IMG/VR virus record: IMGVR_UViG_3300047409_000506
Coordinates: 1 to 31,192 of that record
Source: a virus
Strand: one strand, 5' to 3'
DNA: 31,192 nucleotides
Position 1 is the stretch's first letter. The number at the start of each line of letters is the position of its first letter. The notes below the pieces were generated by a model, which made no database searches, was not told where the DNA came from, and saw nothing but the letters and a program-made list of their open reading frames with translations. Position numbers and translations under genes: made by a program. This document shows positions 1 through 7,714 of this stretch, one piece after another.

Positions 1-127
1 AGAAGCGGGCGAGCGACATCATCGCATCGAGGTCGTACAGCCCCGGGTCGGCGTGCCCGCCGCCGGCGGCCCCGAGCTCCGAGTGCCGGATGACGCCGCT
101 CCTGGTGACCTGGGTGCCGCTGACGGC
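1..127. repeat. Terminal direct repeat, copy 1 (contig closure)
   Basis: The first 127 bases are identical to the last 127 bases (31066-31192). The amidase reading frame continues without interruption from position 1 into 31065 when one copy is removed, which shows the molecule is circular or circularly assembled. Exactly 127 bases is a common maximum k-mer length of short-read assemblers, so this is most simply an assembly overlap rather than a biological terminal repeat. Confidence 0.95.
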
Positions 128-529
128 GCCCTTGCGGATCGGGATGCCGTACATCTTCGACCACCTGGCGACCCAGCGCGCGGTTTCCCGGTACAGGTCG
201 CGGGTGAGCTGGCCCTTGTTCGCGGCGGTGCCGGGGAGGATCTGCTCGATGCCGAGGCTCATGCGGTTGAAGTTGCCGCAGTGCCACGCCTTCTCCGAGT
301 CCCGGACGTAGCGCGCCGAGTTGCCCTCGTTGTCGGTGCAGACGTGCGAGCTCGCCTGCGTCGAGGAGCGGCCGAACCATGAGCCGATGGCCTTGAGGTC
401 GGCGAGGCCCTTGACGTTGTTGGAGACCGTGGCGTGGATGACGATCAGCGTCGGGCGGCAGCCGTTGCGGCTCGAGCGGTTCGGTGACCACTCGGTGTAA
501 TCGACGTGCGGGCTGTAACGGTTGGCCAT
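1..529 (-). CDS. Endolysin, N-acetylmuramoyl-L-alanine amidase (N-terminal 176 codons; gene crosses the contig join)
   Basis: The full product is 181 residues, read from 529 down to 1 and then from 31065 to the stop at 31049. It fits the Amidase_2/AmpD-PGRP family, zinc enzymes that cut the bond between N-acetylmuramic acid and L-alanine in peptidoglycan. The zinc triad is visible as H32 (in IVIHATV), H149 (in VIRHSEL) and D161 (in GGHADPG). E95 in LGIEQ is the probable catalytic acid and AWHCG (81-85) the usual second loop. There is no signal peptide, so release should depend on a holin. The ATG overlaps the stop of the acidic protein gene (TGATG), and the stop overlaps the start of a tiny membrane peptide gene (GTGA). 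No separate cell-wall-binding domain is present. Confidence 0.9.
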   Translation of the reverse strand, partial: MANRYSPHVDYTEWSPNRSSRNGCRPTLIVIHATVSNNVKGLADLKAIGSWFGRSSTQASSHVCTDNEGNSARYVRDSEKAWHCGNFNRMSLGIEQILPGTAANKGQLTRDLYRETARWVARWSKMYGIPIRKGAVSGTQVTRSGVIRHSELGAAGGGHADPGLYDLDAMMSLARF

Positions 530-723
530 CAGACGCCTGCCTCGAGGCCCTTGTCGTCGTCGGGGTCGGCCTGGAAGTGCTGGCCGGTGAGGTCCATGTC
601 GCCCGTGTCGTCGTCGGTGTCGGCGTCGCCCTCCGCGTCGACCGGGGCGAGCTCGATGTCGGGCTCGGGGTCGTCGCCCTCGACGACGGGGATGTCCTCG
701 GGCGCTTCGGGGGTCTCGCTCAT
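529..723 (-). CDS. Small, extremely acidic protein of unknown function
   Basis: The product is 64 residues, with 24 Asp/Glu, one Lys and no Arg. It has no membrane segment, cysteine or recognisable domain and is probably largely disordered. A good ribosome binding site (GAAAGG) lies about 10 bases before the ATG, and the stop overlaps the amidase start (TGATG), so it is very likely translated. It lies between the tail fibre and the lysin, where phages often carry small fibre chaperones or accessory proteins. A DNA-mimic or chaperone role is conceivable from charge alone, but I do not recognise the family. Confidence 0.7.
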   Translation of the reverse strand: MSETPEAPEDIPVVEGDDPEPDIELAPVDAEGDADTDDDTGDMDLTGQHFQADPDDDKGLEAGV

Positions 724-750
724 GGGTGATCCCTTTCTGGTTTCGCGGCC

Positions 751-1554
751 TCAGCCGACGCGTACGGGCTCGAGCGCGATGCGCCGCGATGACACGGTCG
801 CGTTGCCGCCGCCGAGGGAGAGGTAGCGCAGGCGGGCCTCGTCGTTTTTGACGAGCGTCTTGCGCGTATACAGCGAATGGGTGTTCATGACCCCGGCCGC
901 GGCGGTGTACATCTGCGCCACGTCGCCGGTTATCGGGGCCGCCGAGTTGACCGACAGGGCCAGCACGGCGGAGGCGGCGGCCACGACCTGGATCAGCGCG
1001 AGGCCGGTGACGTCGTAGATGCCCGCGAGCGGGGCGGTGAGACGGACGATCGTCGTGGTGTCGTGGTACGCGCCGTCACCGGCGACGGTCTCGGATCCGA
1101 GCGCCTCGGCCTCCATTCGTGAGCCGCCGAGGAACTCCCACTTGTAGGTGCTGCCGGAGGCGTTGTAACGCAGGTGCCAGAGGATGCGGGCGGTGGCGTC
1201 GGCGACGAAGTAGCACTCCTGTCCGTCGACGGGCGTGACGGGCAGGCTCGTGACGAGCAGCGGTCCCGGCGCGACGGGCGTGACCGCGCTCCAGGTCGGT
1301 GCGGCGCCGCCGGCGTCGCGGTACAGCACCCCGGTGCTGCCGTCGATGCGCACGGCGTCCGTGGCGTAGTAGTAGCGGTCTGCGATCCCCGCGCCGGCGC
1401 TCGGACGACTAGAGAGGAGGCCGGAGCCGAAGATCGGGGCGGTGACGTCGATGCGGTCGACGGCCGCGTTGATGTCGCGCGGCACGTCGTCGGTGTCCGT
1501 CGAGGCGATCCGGGGGATCGCGTGGCGCGGCGTCGTGGCCGGTGTCCCCGGCAT
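751..1554 (-). CDS. Tail fibre / receptor-binding protein candidate
   Basis: The 267-residue product has an N-terminal segment (about 1-50; TPRHAIPRIA followed by DINAAVDRID) of the kind found at the virion-attached end of short tail fibres. A middle region (60-140) with YYYATDAVRIDG and LYRDAGGAAPTW resembles repeated fibre beta modules. The C-terminal 110 residues are rich in small and hydrophobic beta-strand-like stretches, as in jelly-roll head domains. It directly follows tail protein I (TAG then ATG with no gap) at the end of the baseplate genes, the usual fibre position. Receptor binding is inferred from position and composition; no enzymatic motif is visible. Confidence 0.7.
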   Translation of the reverse strand: MPGTPATTPRHAIPRIASTDTDDVPRDINAAVDRIDVTAPIFGSGLLSSRPSAGAGIADRYYYATDAVRIDGSTGVLYRDAGGAAPTWSAVTPVAPGPLLVTSLPVTPVDGQECYFVADATARILWHLRYNASGSTYKWEFLGGSRMEAEALGSETVAGDGAYHDTTTIVRLTAPLAGIYDVTGLALIQVVAAASAVLALSVNSAAPITGDVAQMYTAAAGVMNTHSLYTRKTLVKNDEARLRYLSLGGGNATVSSRRIALEPVRVG

Positions 1555-2160
1555 CTAGAACCCCCTGGCGGCGGCGTAGTTGGCGTAGGTCGCGGTCCGC
1601 GAGGCGTAGGTCGGGGCCGTGGTGGTGTTCTCGAGGTATGTGCGGACCGCGGTCACGACGTGCGTGAGCACGAGCCCGGCCGGCTTCTGGCTCTTCGCGG
1701 CGGCGAGCGTGACGGCCGCGTTCGGCGTCTCGCTGGTGCGGGTGACGATCGTGATGCGGTACGGGGAGCCCTGGCGCTCGAGCGCGAACACGTACCGGCT
1801 GGCTGTCAGGGTCTGCCCGATGGCGGCGACCATGCCGTCGAAGGTGCCGCGATCGAACGAAGGCGGCGAGCAGACCCGCTGGCGCTGCTGGGCCTCGGTG
1901 AGCCCGGGCGACAACGTCACGCCGGCGAACTGGGCCAGCCACGGCAGCGCCCACACGGGGGCGCGTTCGTCGCTGAGGACGGCCGACCAGCCGGGCCCGT
2001 CGTCCGTGTCGCGGACGAGGTCGAACAGGGGTCCGAGCGCCCGGGCGACGGCGCCGATGAACATGCGGGCGGGCCAGCCGCGCCGGTCGTCGCCGGGCTG
2101 GGCGACGCCGACCTCGTCCCACAGGAACTCGCCGGTCGGGGTGAGGTCCGGAGCCGGCAT
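1555..2160 (-). CDS. Phage tail protein I (P2 gpI-like baseplate wedge)
   Basis: The 201-residue protein carries the signature of the P2 gpI family around residues 70-83 (WALPWLAQFAGVTL), followed by a helix rich in Gln and Arg (EAQQRQRV), where family members show LPWLA and a conserved helical pair. In P2-like and PBSX-like tails this protein works with the gpJ-like wedge and connects fibres to the baseplate. Its ATG overlaps the stop of the baseplate J gene (TGATG). The fibre gene follows without spacing. The C-terminal part (150-201) is Thr/Ala-rich and may contact the fibre. Confidence 0.82.
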   Translation of the reverse strand: MPAPDLTPTGEFLWDEVGVAQPGDDRRGWPARMFIGAVARALGPLFDLVRDTDDGPGWSAVLSDERAPVWALPWLAQFAGVTLSPGLTEAQQRQRVCSPPSFDRGTFDGMVAAIGQTLTASRYVFALERQGSPYRITIVTRTSETPNAAVTLAAAKSQKPAGLVLTHVVTAVRTYLENTTTAPTYASRTATYANYAAARGF

Positions 2161-3314
2161 CAGCTCGGGTTAACCGTGACGTTCGGCTGGCCGGCGAACA
2201 GGACGGGGATCGCGCCGGGCCCGGCGAGCGTCAGGTCCGTGGTCGCGAGACCGGCGCCGTGCAGGGCGAGGGTGAGCGAGTCGACGCGGCGGACGCCGGG
2301 GGTGTTGTGGACGACCCAGACGAGGTCGTCGCGGCGGAGCTTGGTCTCCTCGACCCACGCGAACTCGTCGCTGCCGGTCGGGTTGCCCCAGCGGGCGGCG
2401 TTCATGAAGTCCGCGATCGCCTGCGTCGCGGCCGTGTCGACCGCCGCGACGTCGTAGCCGCTGTAGGCGGTCGCGGTGACGCTTATGTCGACGCTCGTGG
2501 TGGCCGGGTCGAGGACGTGCGGCACGAGGTTCAGCACCCGGTTGGCGTTCATCGCCGCGAGCACCCTGGCCTTCCCGGCCGGGCTGACCGCGGCCCCCGC
2601 GGCGTTCTGGACGATGACGGTGACGTGACCCTCGGCGTTCGTGACGATCGGCGGGCCCGGGTCGTAGTTGTCGATCGCGAGCGCGCGGTACACCTCGGCG
2701 TCGTCGCGCGCGAGAGTGGCGAAGTCGTCGATCAGGATCGCCTTGCGGCTGAGGGCCGGCGTGGTGTCGGCGAGCCGGTCGACGTAGGCGTCGTCGTCCT
2801 CGTCGTCCACACCGCCCGCCGTGGGCCCGGGGAGCGCGACGCCGGTGACGAACACGAGTGTCGGGGACACGAGCGTCGCCGGGGCCTGCACCCCGTTGGA
2901 GGCGGTCCCGGCGTCCAGGGCGACGATCCCGACCGACCCGCTGCTTGCGGCGGCGGGCACCACGAGGTCGGTGACGGTCTCGAAGCCGACGCCGTTGACG
3001 TCGAGCTGCGCGCCCGCTCCGATCGTGTGCCCGAGCGTGTCCGTCAAGGTGAACGTGGCGGTGGCTGTGGCGGCGATCGCGGTGATCGGCTGGACGCCGA
3101 GGACGTCGGTGCCGAACGTCTTGAAGATCCCCACGGGGACGCGGCCGGCGAGCACGACGACCTCGACGGCGATCCGGGCGACCGCGCTGAGGATCCAGGC
3201 GACCCAGACGGGGATGACGAACCCGGCGGGGGCCTGCGCGAGGAGCCAGTCCTCGGCGTCCTGCTGGAGCTGGGCGGGGTCGGCGTCGAGGCCGAAGTCC
3301 TGATAGGACGGCAT
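2160..3314 (-). CDS. Baseplate J-like protein (T4 gp47/P2 gpJ family wedge)
   Basis: The 384-residue length is typical of the Baseplate_J family. The hallmark acidic loop is seen near residues 170-182 as GGVDDEDDDAYVDRLAD, matching the family pattern GG.D.E....Y..R. The N-terminal third holds a hydrophobic helix (about 30-55) and the beta-rich middle (75-150) is the usual wedge domain. The protein forms the iris-like ring around the hub in contractile tails and transmits the contraction signal. Three bases separate it from the gp25-like gene upstream, and its stop overlaps the tail protein I start. Confidence 0.9.
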   Translation of the reverse strand: MPSYQDFGLDADPAQLQQDAEDWLLAQAPAGFVIPVWVAWILSAVARIAVEVVVLAGRVPVGIFKTFGTDVLGVQPITAIAATATATFTLTDTLGHTIGAGAQLDVNGVGFETVTDLVVPAAASSGSVGIVALDAGTASNGVQAPATLVSPTLVFVTGVALPGPTAGGVDDEDDDAYVDRLADTTPALSRKAILIDDFATLARDDAEVYRALAIDNYDPGPPIVTNAEGHVTVIVQNAAGAAVSPAGKARVLAAMNANRVLNLVPHVLDPATTSVDISVTATAYSGYDVAAVDTAATQAIADFMNAARWGNPTGSDEFAWVEETKLRRDDLVWVVHNTPGVRRVDSLTLALHGAGLATTDLTLAGPGAIPVLFAGQPNVTVNPS

Positions 3315-3317
3315 GGC

Positions 3318-3665
3318 TTACGCGGCCTCCCCGGGTGGTTCGACGGACCCGACGCGCGCGGTCAGCGTGCGGCGCGCGGCGTTCACAAGGTCGGCGGTCT
3401 CGGTCACGGTCAGGGCGAGGCGCGGGTCGGACTGCTGGATCTCACGGGCCAGGCGCTCGGTGTCCAGTGGGACGGTCTCGAACAAGGGCGTCGTGACTCC
3501 GAATGTCGCGTCGCCGAGGTGCGCGCCGCGCGGGGTCGCGGCGATCGTGGCGGCGGAGGCCTTGCGCTCGGCGTTCGTGTCCTGCTCGAGGTCGCCGTAG
3601 GTGATGGTGCCGTCGGCGTTCGTGACGAACTGCAACGGCCAGGAGGGGGCGGGGAGCTCGGTCAT
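3318..3665 (-). CDS. gp25/gpW-like baseplate wedge protein
   Basis: The 115-residue protein contains TPRGAHLGDATFGVTT (about 44-59), the region where gp25-like proteins have the conserved turn before FG, followed by a helix with ERLAREIQQSDPRL. In contractile injection systems this lysozyme-fold protein nucleates sheath assembly at the baseplate. It lies between the spike/fibre and baseplate J genes, exactly as in P2 and PBSX. Its ATG overlaps the upstream stop by four bases (ATGA). Confidence 0.82.
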   Translation of the reverse strand: MTELPAPSWPLQFVTNADGTITYGDLEQDTNAERKASAATIAATPRGAHLGDATFGVTTPLFETVPLDTERLAREIQQSDPRLALTVTETADLVNAARRTLTARVGSVEPPGEAA

Positions 3666-5002
3666 CCGGTGGTGATCTGGCCGTAGGTGGGTGCGAGCGG
3701 CACGAGGCGCCCGAGGGCCGTGCCGGGCCAGGCGCCGGCCGCCTTGGGCCCCCAGAGCCGCAGCGATGCGGTGTCGAGGTAGATGGCGCCGTTGAAGCCG
3801 ACCCCGGCCGTGGGGGCGCCGGTGCCGGCGAGGAAGCCGGTGCCGAAGCGCGCGTCGTTGCCAGGGGCGGCCTGCTGCGCCCCGGTGCCGAGCGTGCGGC
3901 GGGAGCCCGTCCCGACGGCGGCGTCGGTGGCGAGGTTGAGCTTGGACTCGGCGATCGCCGCCGCCGCGTTGACGTCGGCGTCGACGATGACCCCTGCGGC
4001 GATCTGGGGCGAGGGGTAGGACCCGGACAGGTCCCCGGAGGCGGTGCCGGTCGGTGCCCGGGCGTCCGTGAACCGGGTGTCGTTGCCGGCCGCCGCCTGC
4101 AGGGCCCCGGTCCCGAGGGTTCGGCGAGACCCGGTCCCTGCAGCGGCGTCCGTGGCCAGATTCAACTTGGATTCGGCGATGGCCGCGGCGGCGTTGACGT
4201 CGGCGTCGATGATCACGCCGGCGGCGATCTGCGGGGCGGCGGCGGTGCCGGCCAGGTCCCCGGCGAGCTGGATCGAGCCCTTCGTCGTGGTCGTCGCGTC
4301 GGGGGCACCGGCTCCCGGGTTGCCCTGCGGGCCCTGCGGGCCGGTGAGGTTGTCGCGCAGCGTGTAGGTCGACGCGCCGGTCTTCTCGTAGATGTCGCCG
4401 TTGGCGTCGTTCTCGTACCAGTCGCCGACGGCCCCGAGCGCGCCGGCCGGGGCACCGGTGCCGGAGCGCCAGAGGCTGCCCTGCGGCCCTTGCGCACCCG
4501 TGTTGCCGGTGGCTCCCTGAGGGCCCGTGTTCCCGATCGGTCCCTGGCTGCCGGTGGCGCCCGTCGCGCCCGGGTTGCCCTGCGGCCCCTGGGAGCCGGT
4601 CGCGCCGGTGGCGCCGGTGGCGCCTTGCGGGCCGGTGGGACCGGGCACGGTCGACGCGGCGCCGGTCGCGCCCGTGGATCCGGTGTCGCCCTTGTCGCCC
4701 TTGGGCCCCGTGGGGCCGGGCGGCCCCTGCGGGCCGGCAGTACCGCCGCCGCCGGCGACGCCGCCGGGCACGACGGCGACGATCGGGTTGCCGTTGGAGT
4801 CGTGCAGCAGCGCGGTCGTGTCCCCGGCGGTCGGCGTGCCGCCCGCGGATGGCACGTCCGCGTACACCTGGTCGGACGGGAATCCGTCAATCGTGACCGA
4901 CACCGTGCCGCCACTGACCCCGTGGACCCTGGCGGCGACGATCGCGTTGTACGGCGTCTGGTTCGGGCCGGCCGGGTTGACGAGCTCCTCGATGCCGGCC
5001 AT
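3662..5002 (-). CDS. Baseplate spike/fibre protein with OB-like N-terminus, collagen repeats and duplicated fibre modules
   Basis: The 446-residue protein has four visible parts. Residues 1-85 are beta-rich (YNAIVAARVHGVSGGTVSV, then NPIVAVVPGG), like the OB-fold at the start of gp5/gpV spike proteins. Residues 88-177 are Gly-X-Y collagen repeats. Residues 178-232 hold a DWYEN/IYEKTG beta module seen in many collagen-type fibres and a short second Gly-X-Y run. Residues 248-386 are two copies of a 64-residue fibre module, ending in a short head with WGPKAAGAWPG. It sits between the hub and gp25 genes, the gpV position, so it may both cap the hub and project a fibre. The exact role is inference. 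The start shares a base with the hub stop (TGATG). Confidence 0.75.
   Translation of the reverse strand: MAGIEELVNPAGPNQTPYNAIVAARVHGVSGGTVSVTIDGFPSDQVYADVPSAGGTPTAGDTTALLHDSNGNPIVAVVPGGVAGGGGTAGPQGPPGPTGPKGDKGDTGSTGATGAASTVPGPTGPQGATGATGATGSQGPQGNPGATGATGSQGPIGNTGPQGATGNTGAQGPQGSLWRSGTGAPAGALGAVGDWYENDANGDIYEKTGASTYTLRDNLTGPQGPQGNPGAGAPDATTTTKGSIQLAGDLAGTAAAPQIAAGVIIDADVNAAAAIAESKLNLATDAAAGTGSRRTLGTGALQAAAGNDTRFTDARAPTGTASGDLSGSYPSPQIAAGVIVDADVNAAAAIAESKLNLATDAAVGTGSRRTLGTGAQQAAPGNDARFGTGFLAGTGAPTAGVGFNGAIYLDTASLRLWGPKAAGAWPGTALGRLVPLAPTYGQITTG
3845..4261 (-). repeat. Tandem fibre module, two copies of 64 codons (4070-4261 and 3845-4036)
   Basis: Spike residues 248-311 and 323-386 are near-identical copies, each with GDL(A/S)G, PQIAAGVI, ADVNAAAAIAESKLNLATDA and RRTLGTGA. 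They start 75 residues (225 bp) apart. At the DNA level many third positions differ while the protein is kept, so the duplication is not fresh and has been under selection for its protein sequence. Confidence 0.9.
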
Positions 5003-6972
5003 CAGGTGTCGGGCGGGTAGTCGGGGCGGACGAACCGGCCGCTGCTCTTCGCGCGGGTGAGACGGGCGACCTTGTTCGCGCTCGTGTTGCCCTCGATTGT
5101 CCCGACGCTGTCACCGGAGACCTTCTCGACGAGCGCGACGTGGTCGTTGCCGAAGGTCATGAGGTCACCGGGCTGCGGGGTGGCGCGGAACCCGCGGGTG
5201 TAGCCGTTGCTGCCGGCGGCGGCCCATGCGTTGATCTGCGCGACCGCCGCCGTGCGGCACTCGCGCGAGACGCCGCCCATGACGATCGCGGTCGTGGCGA
5301 AGATCGCGCACCACGGGGCGCCCTGCATCCCGAACTTCTGCTCGAGCGCGTCGAGCTCGCTGCCGCGGTTGTTGCCGAACTCCTCGGCGTAGTGGCCGAT
5401 CCGGCCGACGGCCCACGCGATCGCCTTCTTCGCCCCGCCGCTGCCCTCCGTGGCCGGGGTGCCGTCGCCGACCGCGACCGTGAACAGCTCGGGGGCCGGC
5501 TCCTTCTTCGGCTTGGTCGGCTTGACCAGCGTGACGTGCGCCGCCGCGGCGTTGAAGAGGTCGAAGGTGAACTCCTGGACGATCCAGCGGCCGTCGACGG
5601 GGCCCATGTTGTCGAGGTCGACGCACGAGCCGGGGAGGACGCCCCACGCGTTCGCGGACACGTCGAGCTCGCACTCCGCGACGAGCTTGCGATGGTCCCA
5701 CTCATACGCCGGGCGGGAGAGGAGCCCGTCGGCGTCGAAGCCGTCGAGGGCGAAGTCGGCGGCCTGCGCGATCAGGTAGTAGTCCGAGACGAAGTACACG
5801 ACGGCGCCGACGGCGAAGAACCGCCAGGCGACGTCGTCGGCGAGCCGGGTGGCGGCCTGCACGGTGTTCTCGGTCTGGCCGGGCATGCCGCGGGTGAAGC
5901 GGAAGCTCTTGACGCGGACGGCCTCGTGGGTGGAGGCGCCGCCATCCCCGCCGTTCCATTTGCTCACGATCGCGGCGGCCTCGTCGTGGGCCTGGTCGTA
6001 GCGGTCCGGGAACGCCGAGCCCTGCACCTGCTGGGCGACCCAGCCGGCGCTCTGGGAGGCGTTGGCGCGCGCGAGCGCGATCGCGCCGCCCTTCCCCGTG
6101 AACCCGCTCTTGAGGAACGCGCGCGCCGACTCGGCGACGTCCCGGGCCAGCTTCTCGCCGTGCAGCCCGACGCGCAGCTGCAGTATCCCCTCGGAGTCGG
6201 CGTCGCCGCCGGGGAGGTTGCGCATCCTGCTCTCGACGATGCACGCCTCGACGAGCGCCAGCGTCGCCTTCGGCAGGGCCTCCTCCTGGTCGGCGACGCC
6301 GAGGACGGTCGCGGCGTTGCGCATCTGGTCGGGGTCCGCCGTGATCCCGGCGATCTTGAAGCGGGCGCCCTTGTCGAACCCGGTGCTGCCGCCGGACGGC
6401 TTGACGTCCGGGAAGTCGGGGTGCGCGACCGGCTGCTTCTTGCCCTTCTCCGGGGCGTAGTAGACGAGGTCGCGGAGCTTGACCTCGCCGACCATCTTCT
6501 CGATGAACTGCGCCCGGGTCATGGCGTTGCGGGACGTCGCGAGGTGCGAGCGGTGCGCGCGCAACAGGGCCCAGACCTCGTCCTCGAACGTGAGCTCCAA
6601 TGTGGCGTCGTCGTTGCGGGCGGCCTTGGCGAGCCGGAAGCGCAGGCTGTCGATCGCCATACTGACCGAGTCGAGGCGGCCGTTGGCGTCGCGGTCCAGG
6701 AGGCCGGAGCGCTCGAGCTCCCAGTCCGGGTCGTGGATGCCGATCGTGAGGCTCGAGGCGCCCTCGATCGTGAGCGTCACCTGCGCGCTGACGAGACTGC
6801 CCCCGATGTCGAGCTTCGGCTTGCGCTTCCCGCGCGCGGGCTTCGCCAGTGATTGCAGGCTCAAGGTGTCGATGCGCTCGTTGTGCGACAGGTTCGCCTG
6901 CTGGGCCACCAACAAGGGCGGGTTCTTGACGAACTTCGCGAACGCGCGCTGGGAGCGGGAGGGATCGGGCAT
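5002..6972 (-). CDS. Baseplate hub (gpD/gp27-like) with internal lysozyme/SLT-like domain and C-terminal CHAP domain
   Basis: This 656-residue protein is mosaic. Residues 40-145 and about 350-490 look like two halves of a gpD/gp27-type hub barrel (DGRWIVQEFTFDLFNAAAAH is typical of its C-terminal half). Between them, about 235-340, is a lysozyme/transglycosylase-like domain: E247 in VESRMRN is the candidate acid, followed by GGDADSEGILQ and the AQQVQGSAFPDRYDQA tract known from actinophage tail lysins. After a linker, 515-656 form a CHAP domain with C555 (GAPWCAIFA), H611 (NDHVALVEKV) and E627/N629 (GTIEGNTS). The hub would anchor the spike and degrade peptidoglycan during entry. It abuts the LysM gene (TAGATG). 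Confidence 0.85.
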   Translation of the reverse strand: MPDPSRSQRAFAKFVKNPPLLVAQQANLSHNERIDTLSLQSLAKPARGKRKPKLDIGGSLVSAQVTLTIEGASSLTIGIHDPDWELERSGLLDRDANGRLDSVSMAIDSLRFRLAKAARNDDATLELTFEDEVWALLRAHRSHLATSRNAMTRAQFIEKMVGEVKLRDLVYYAPEKGKKQPVAHPDFPDVKPSGGSTGFDKGARFKIAGITADPDQMRNAATVLGVADQEEALPKATLALVEACIVESRMRNLPGGDADSEGILQLRVGLHGEKLARDVAESARAFLKSGFTGKGGAIALARANASQSAGWVAQQVQGSAFPDRYDQAHDEAAAIVSKWNGGDGGASTHEAVRVKSFRFTRGMPGQTENTVQAATRLADDVAWRFFAVGAVVYFVSDYYLIAQAADFALDGFDADGLLSRPAYEWDHRKLVAECELDVSANAWGVLPGSCVDLDNMGPVDGRWIVQEFTFDLFNAAAAHVTLVKPTKPKKEPAPELFTVAVGDGTPATEGSGGAKKAIAWAVGRIGHYAEEFGNNRGSELDALEQKFGMQGAPWCAIFATTAIVMGGVSRECRTAAVAQINAWAAAGSNGYTRGFRATPQPGDLMTFGNDHVALVEKVSGDSVGTIEGNTSANKVARLTRAKSSGRFVRPDYPPDT

Positions 6973-7671
6973 CTAGGGCATCCGCAGCAGCGCGCCCTGC
7001 CGGATCGAGCGGGGGTCGCGGAGGTTGTTGAGTTTCGCGATGTCGTTCCAGCGCGACGGGTCGCCGAGCTGTTTCGCGGCGATCGTGACGAGCGTGTCCC
7101 CCGTCTTCACGCGGTAGCGCTTCTTCGCCGGCTTGCGGGTCAGGAACTGGTTCGCGCTCAGCGACGACAGCCGCTCGTCGGCGACGAACTGCAGCAGCGA
7201 CACCGTCACGGTCTGGCGGTAGCGGTTCCCGGCGCTGTTGACGAGCACCTCGTCGGTGCTGTAGTCGATCCCGGCGATCACCCAGCGCGTCCCCGGGTCG
7301 CCGTGGAGGTCGTGCGGCATGACGCCGGCCGAGTCGACCTTCAGCACCGGAGGCTCGTCGCCCTTGCGCTTCGTCCCGCGGCCCGCCATCGCCTCCAGGC
7401 ACGCCAGCGGCGCCTCGACGCTCGAGCCGTCCGGGTCGTCGAAGAACAGCTCGAGGTCGACGCCGTAGGGCTCATGACCGGTCCAGTGCGTGATCCCGGT
7501 CCGGCCGGGCCGGTCGATGATGTTCCAGCCGCCGACGCCCTGTGTGACCTGCGGGAACGGGTCGCCGAGCTCGACGCGGACGGCGACGTCGGTGTCGTCC
7601 TCCGGGGTCATGCGCACCCAGCCGGGCGGCACCGCGTTGACCCACGCCTGCGGGCCGGAGGAAGGCGGCAT
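6973..7671 (-). CDS. LysM-domain baseplate/tail hub adaptor protein
   Basis: The 232-residue protein has a beta-rich N-terminal domain (about 1-165; YGVDLELFFDDPDG and RWVIAGIDYSTDEVLVN) resembling tail proteins of the XkdP/T4 gp53 type, and a C-terminal LysM domain (about 184-232; RYRVKTGDTLVTIAAKQLG, then NNLRDPRSIRQGALLRMP). In contractile tails such LysM proteins join the tape measure end of the tube to the baseplate hub. Gene order, directly before the hub, agrees. The start faces the plus-strand moron 44 bases away. Confidence 0.85.
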   Translation of the reverse strand: MPPSSGPQAWVNAVPPGWVRMTPEDDTDVAVRVELGDPFPQVTQGVGGWNIIDRPGRTGITHWTGHEPYGVDLELFFDDPDGSSVEAPLACLEAMAGRGTKRKGDEPPVLKVDSAGVMPHDLHGDPGTRWVIAGIDYSTDEVLVNSAGNRYRQTVTVSLLQFVADERLSSLSANQFLTRKPAKKRYRVKTGDTLVTIAAKQLGDPSRWNDIAKLNNLRDPRSIRQGALLRMP

Positions 7672-7714
7672 CAGCGGATGTTGTTCATGTCGAAGTCACG
7701 TGCTGCCGATACGC

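Noticed and set aside
4462-4740. Tandem DNA repeat or CRISPR-like array in the spike gene
   Set aside because: The periodic sequence is the coding pattern of Gly-X-Y collagen repeats, without constant repeats and unique spacers.
1174-6852. Very long plus-strand open frames opposite the baseplate genes (for example 1174-2457, 2259-3686, 5140-6852)
   Set aside because: Their products are Arg/Gly/Asp/Val-rich with no domain, and they mirror strongly supported minus-strand tail genes. In GC-rich DNA such shadow frames are expected.
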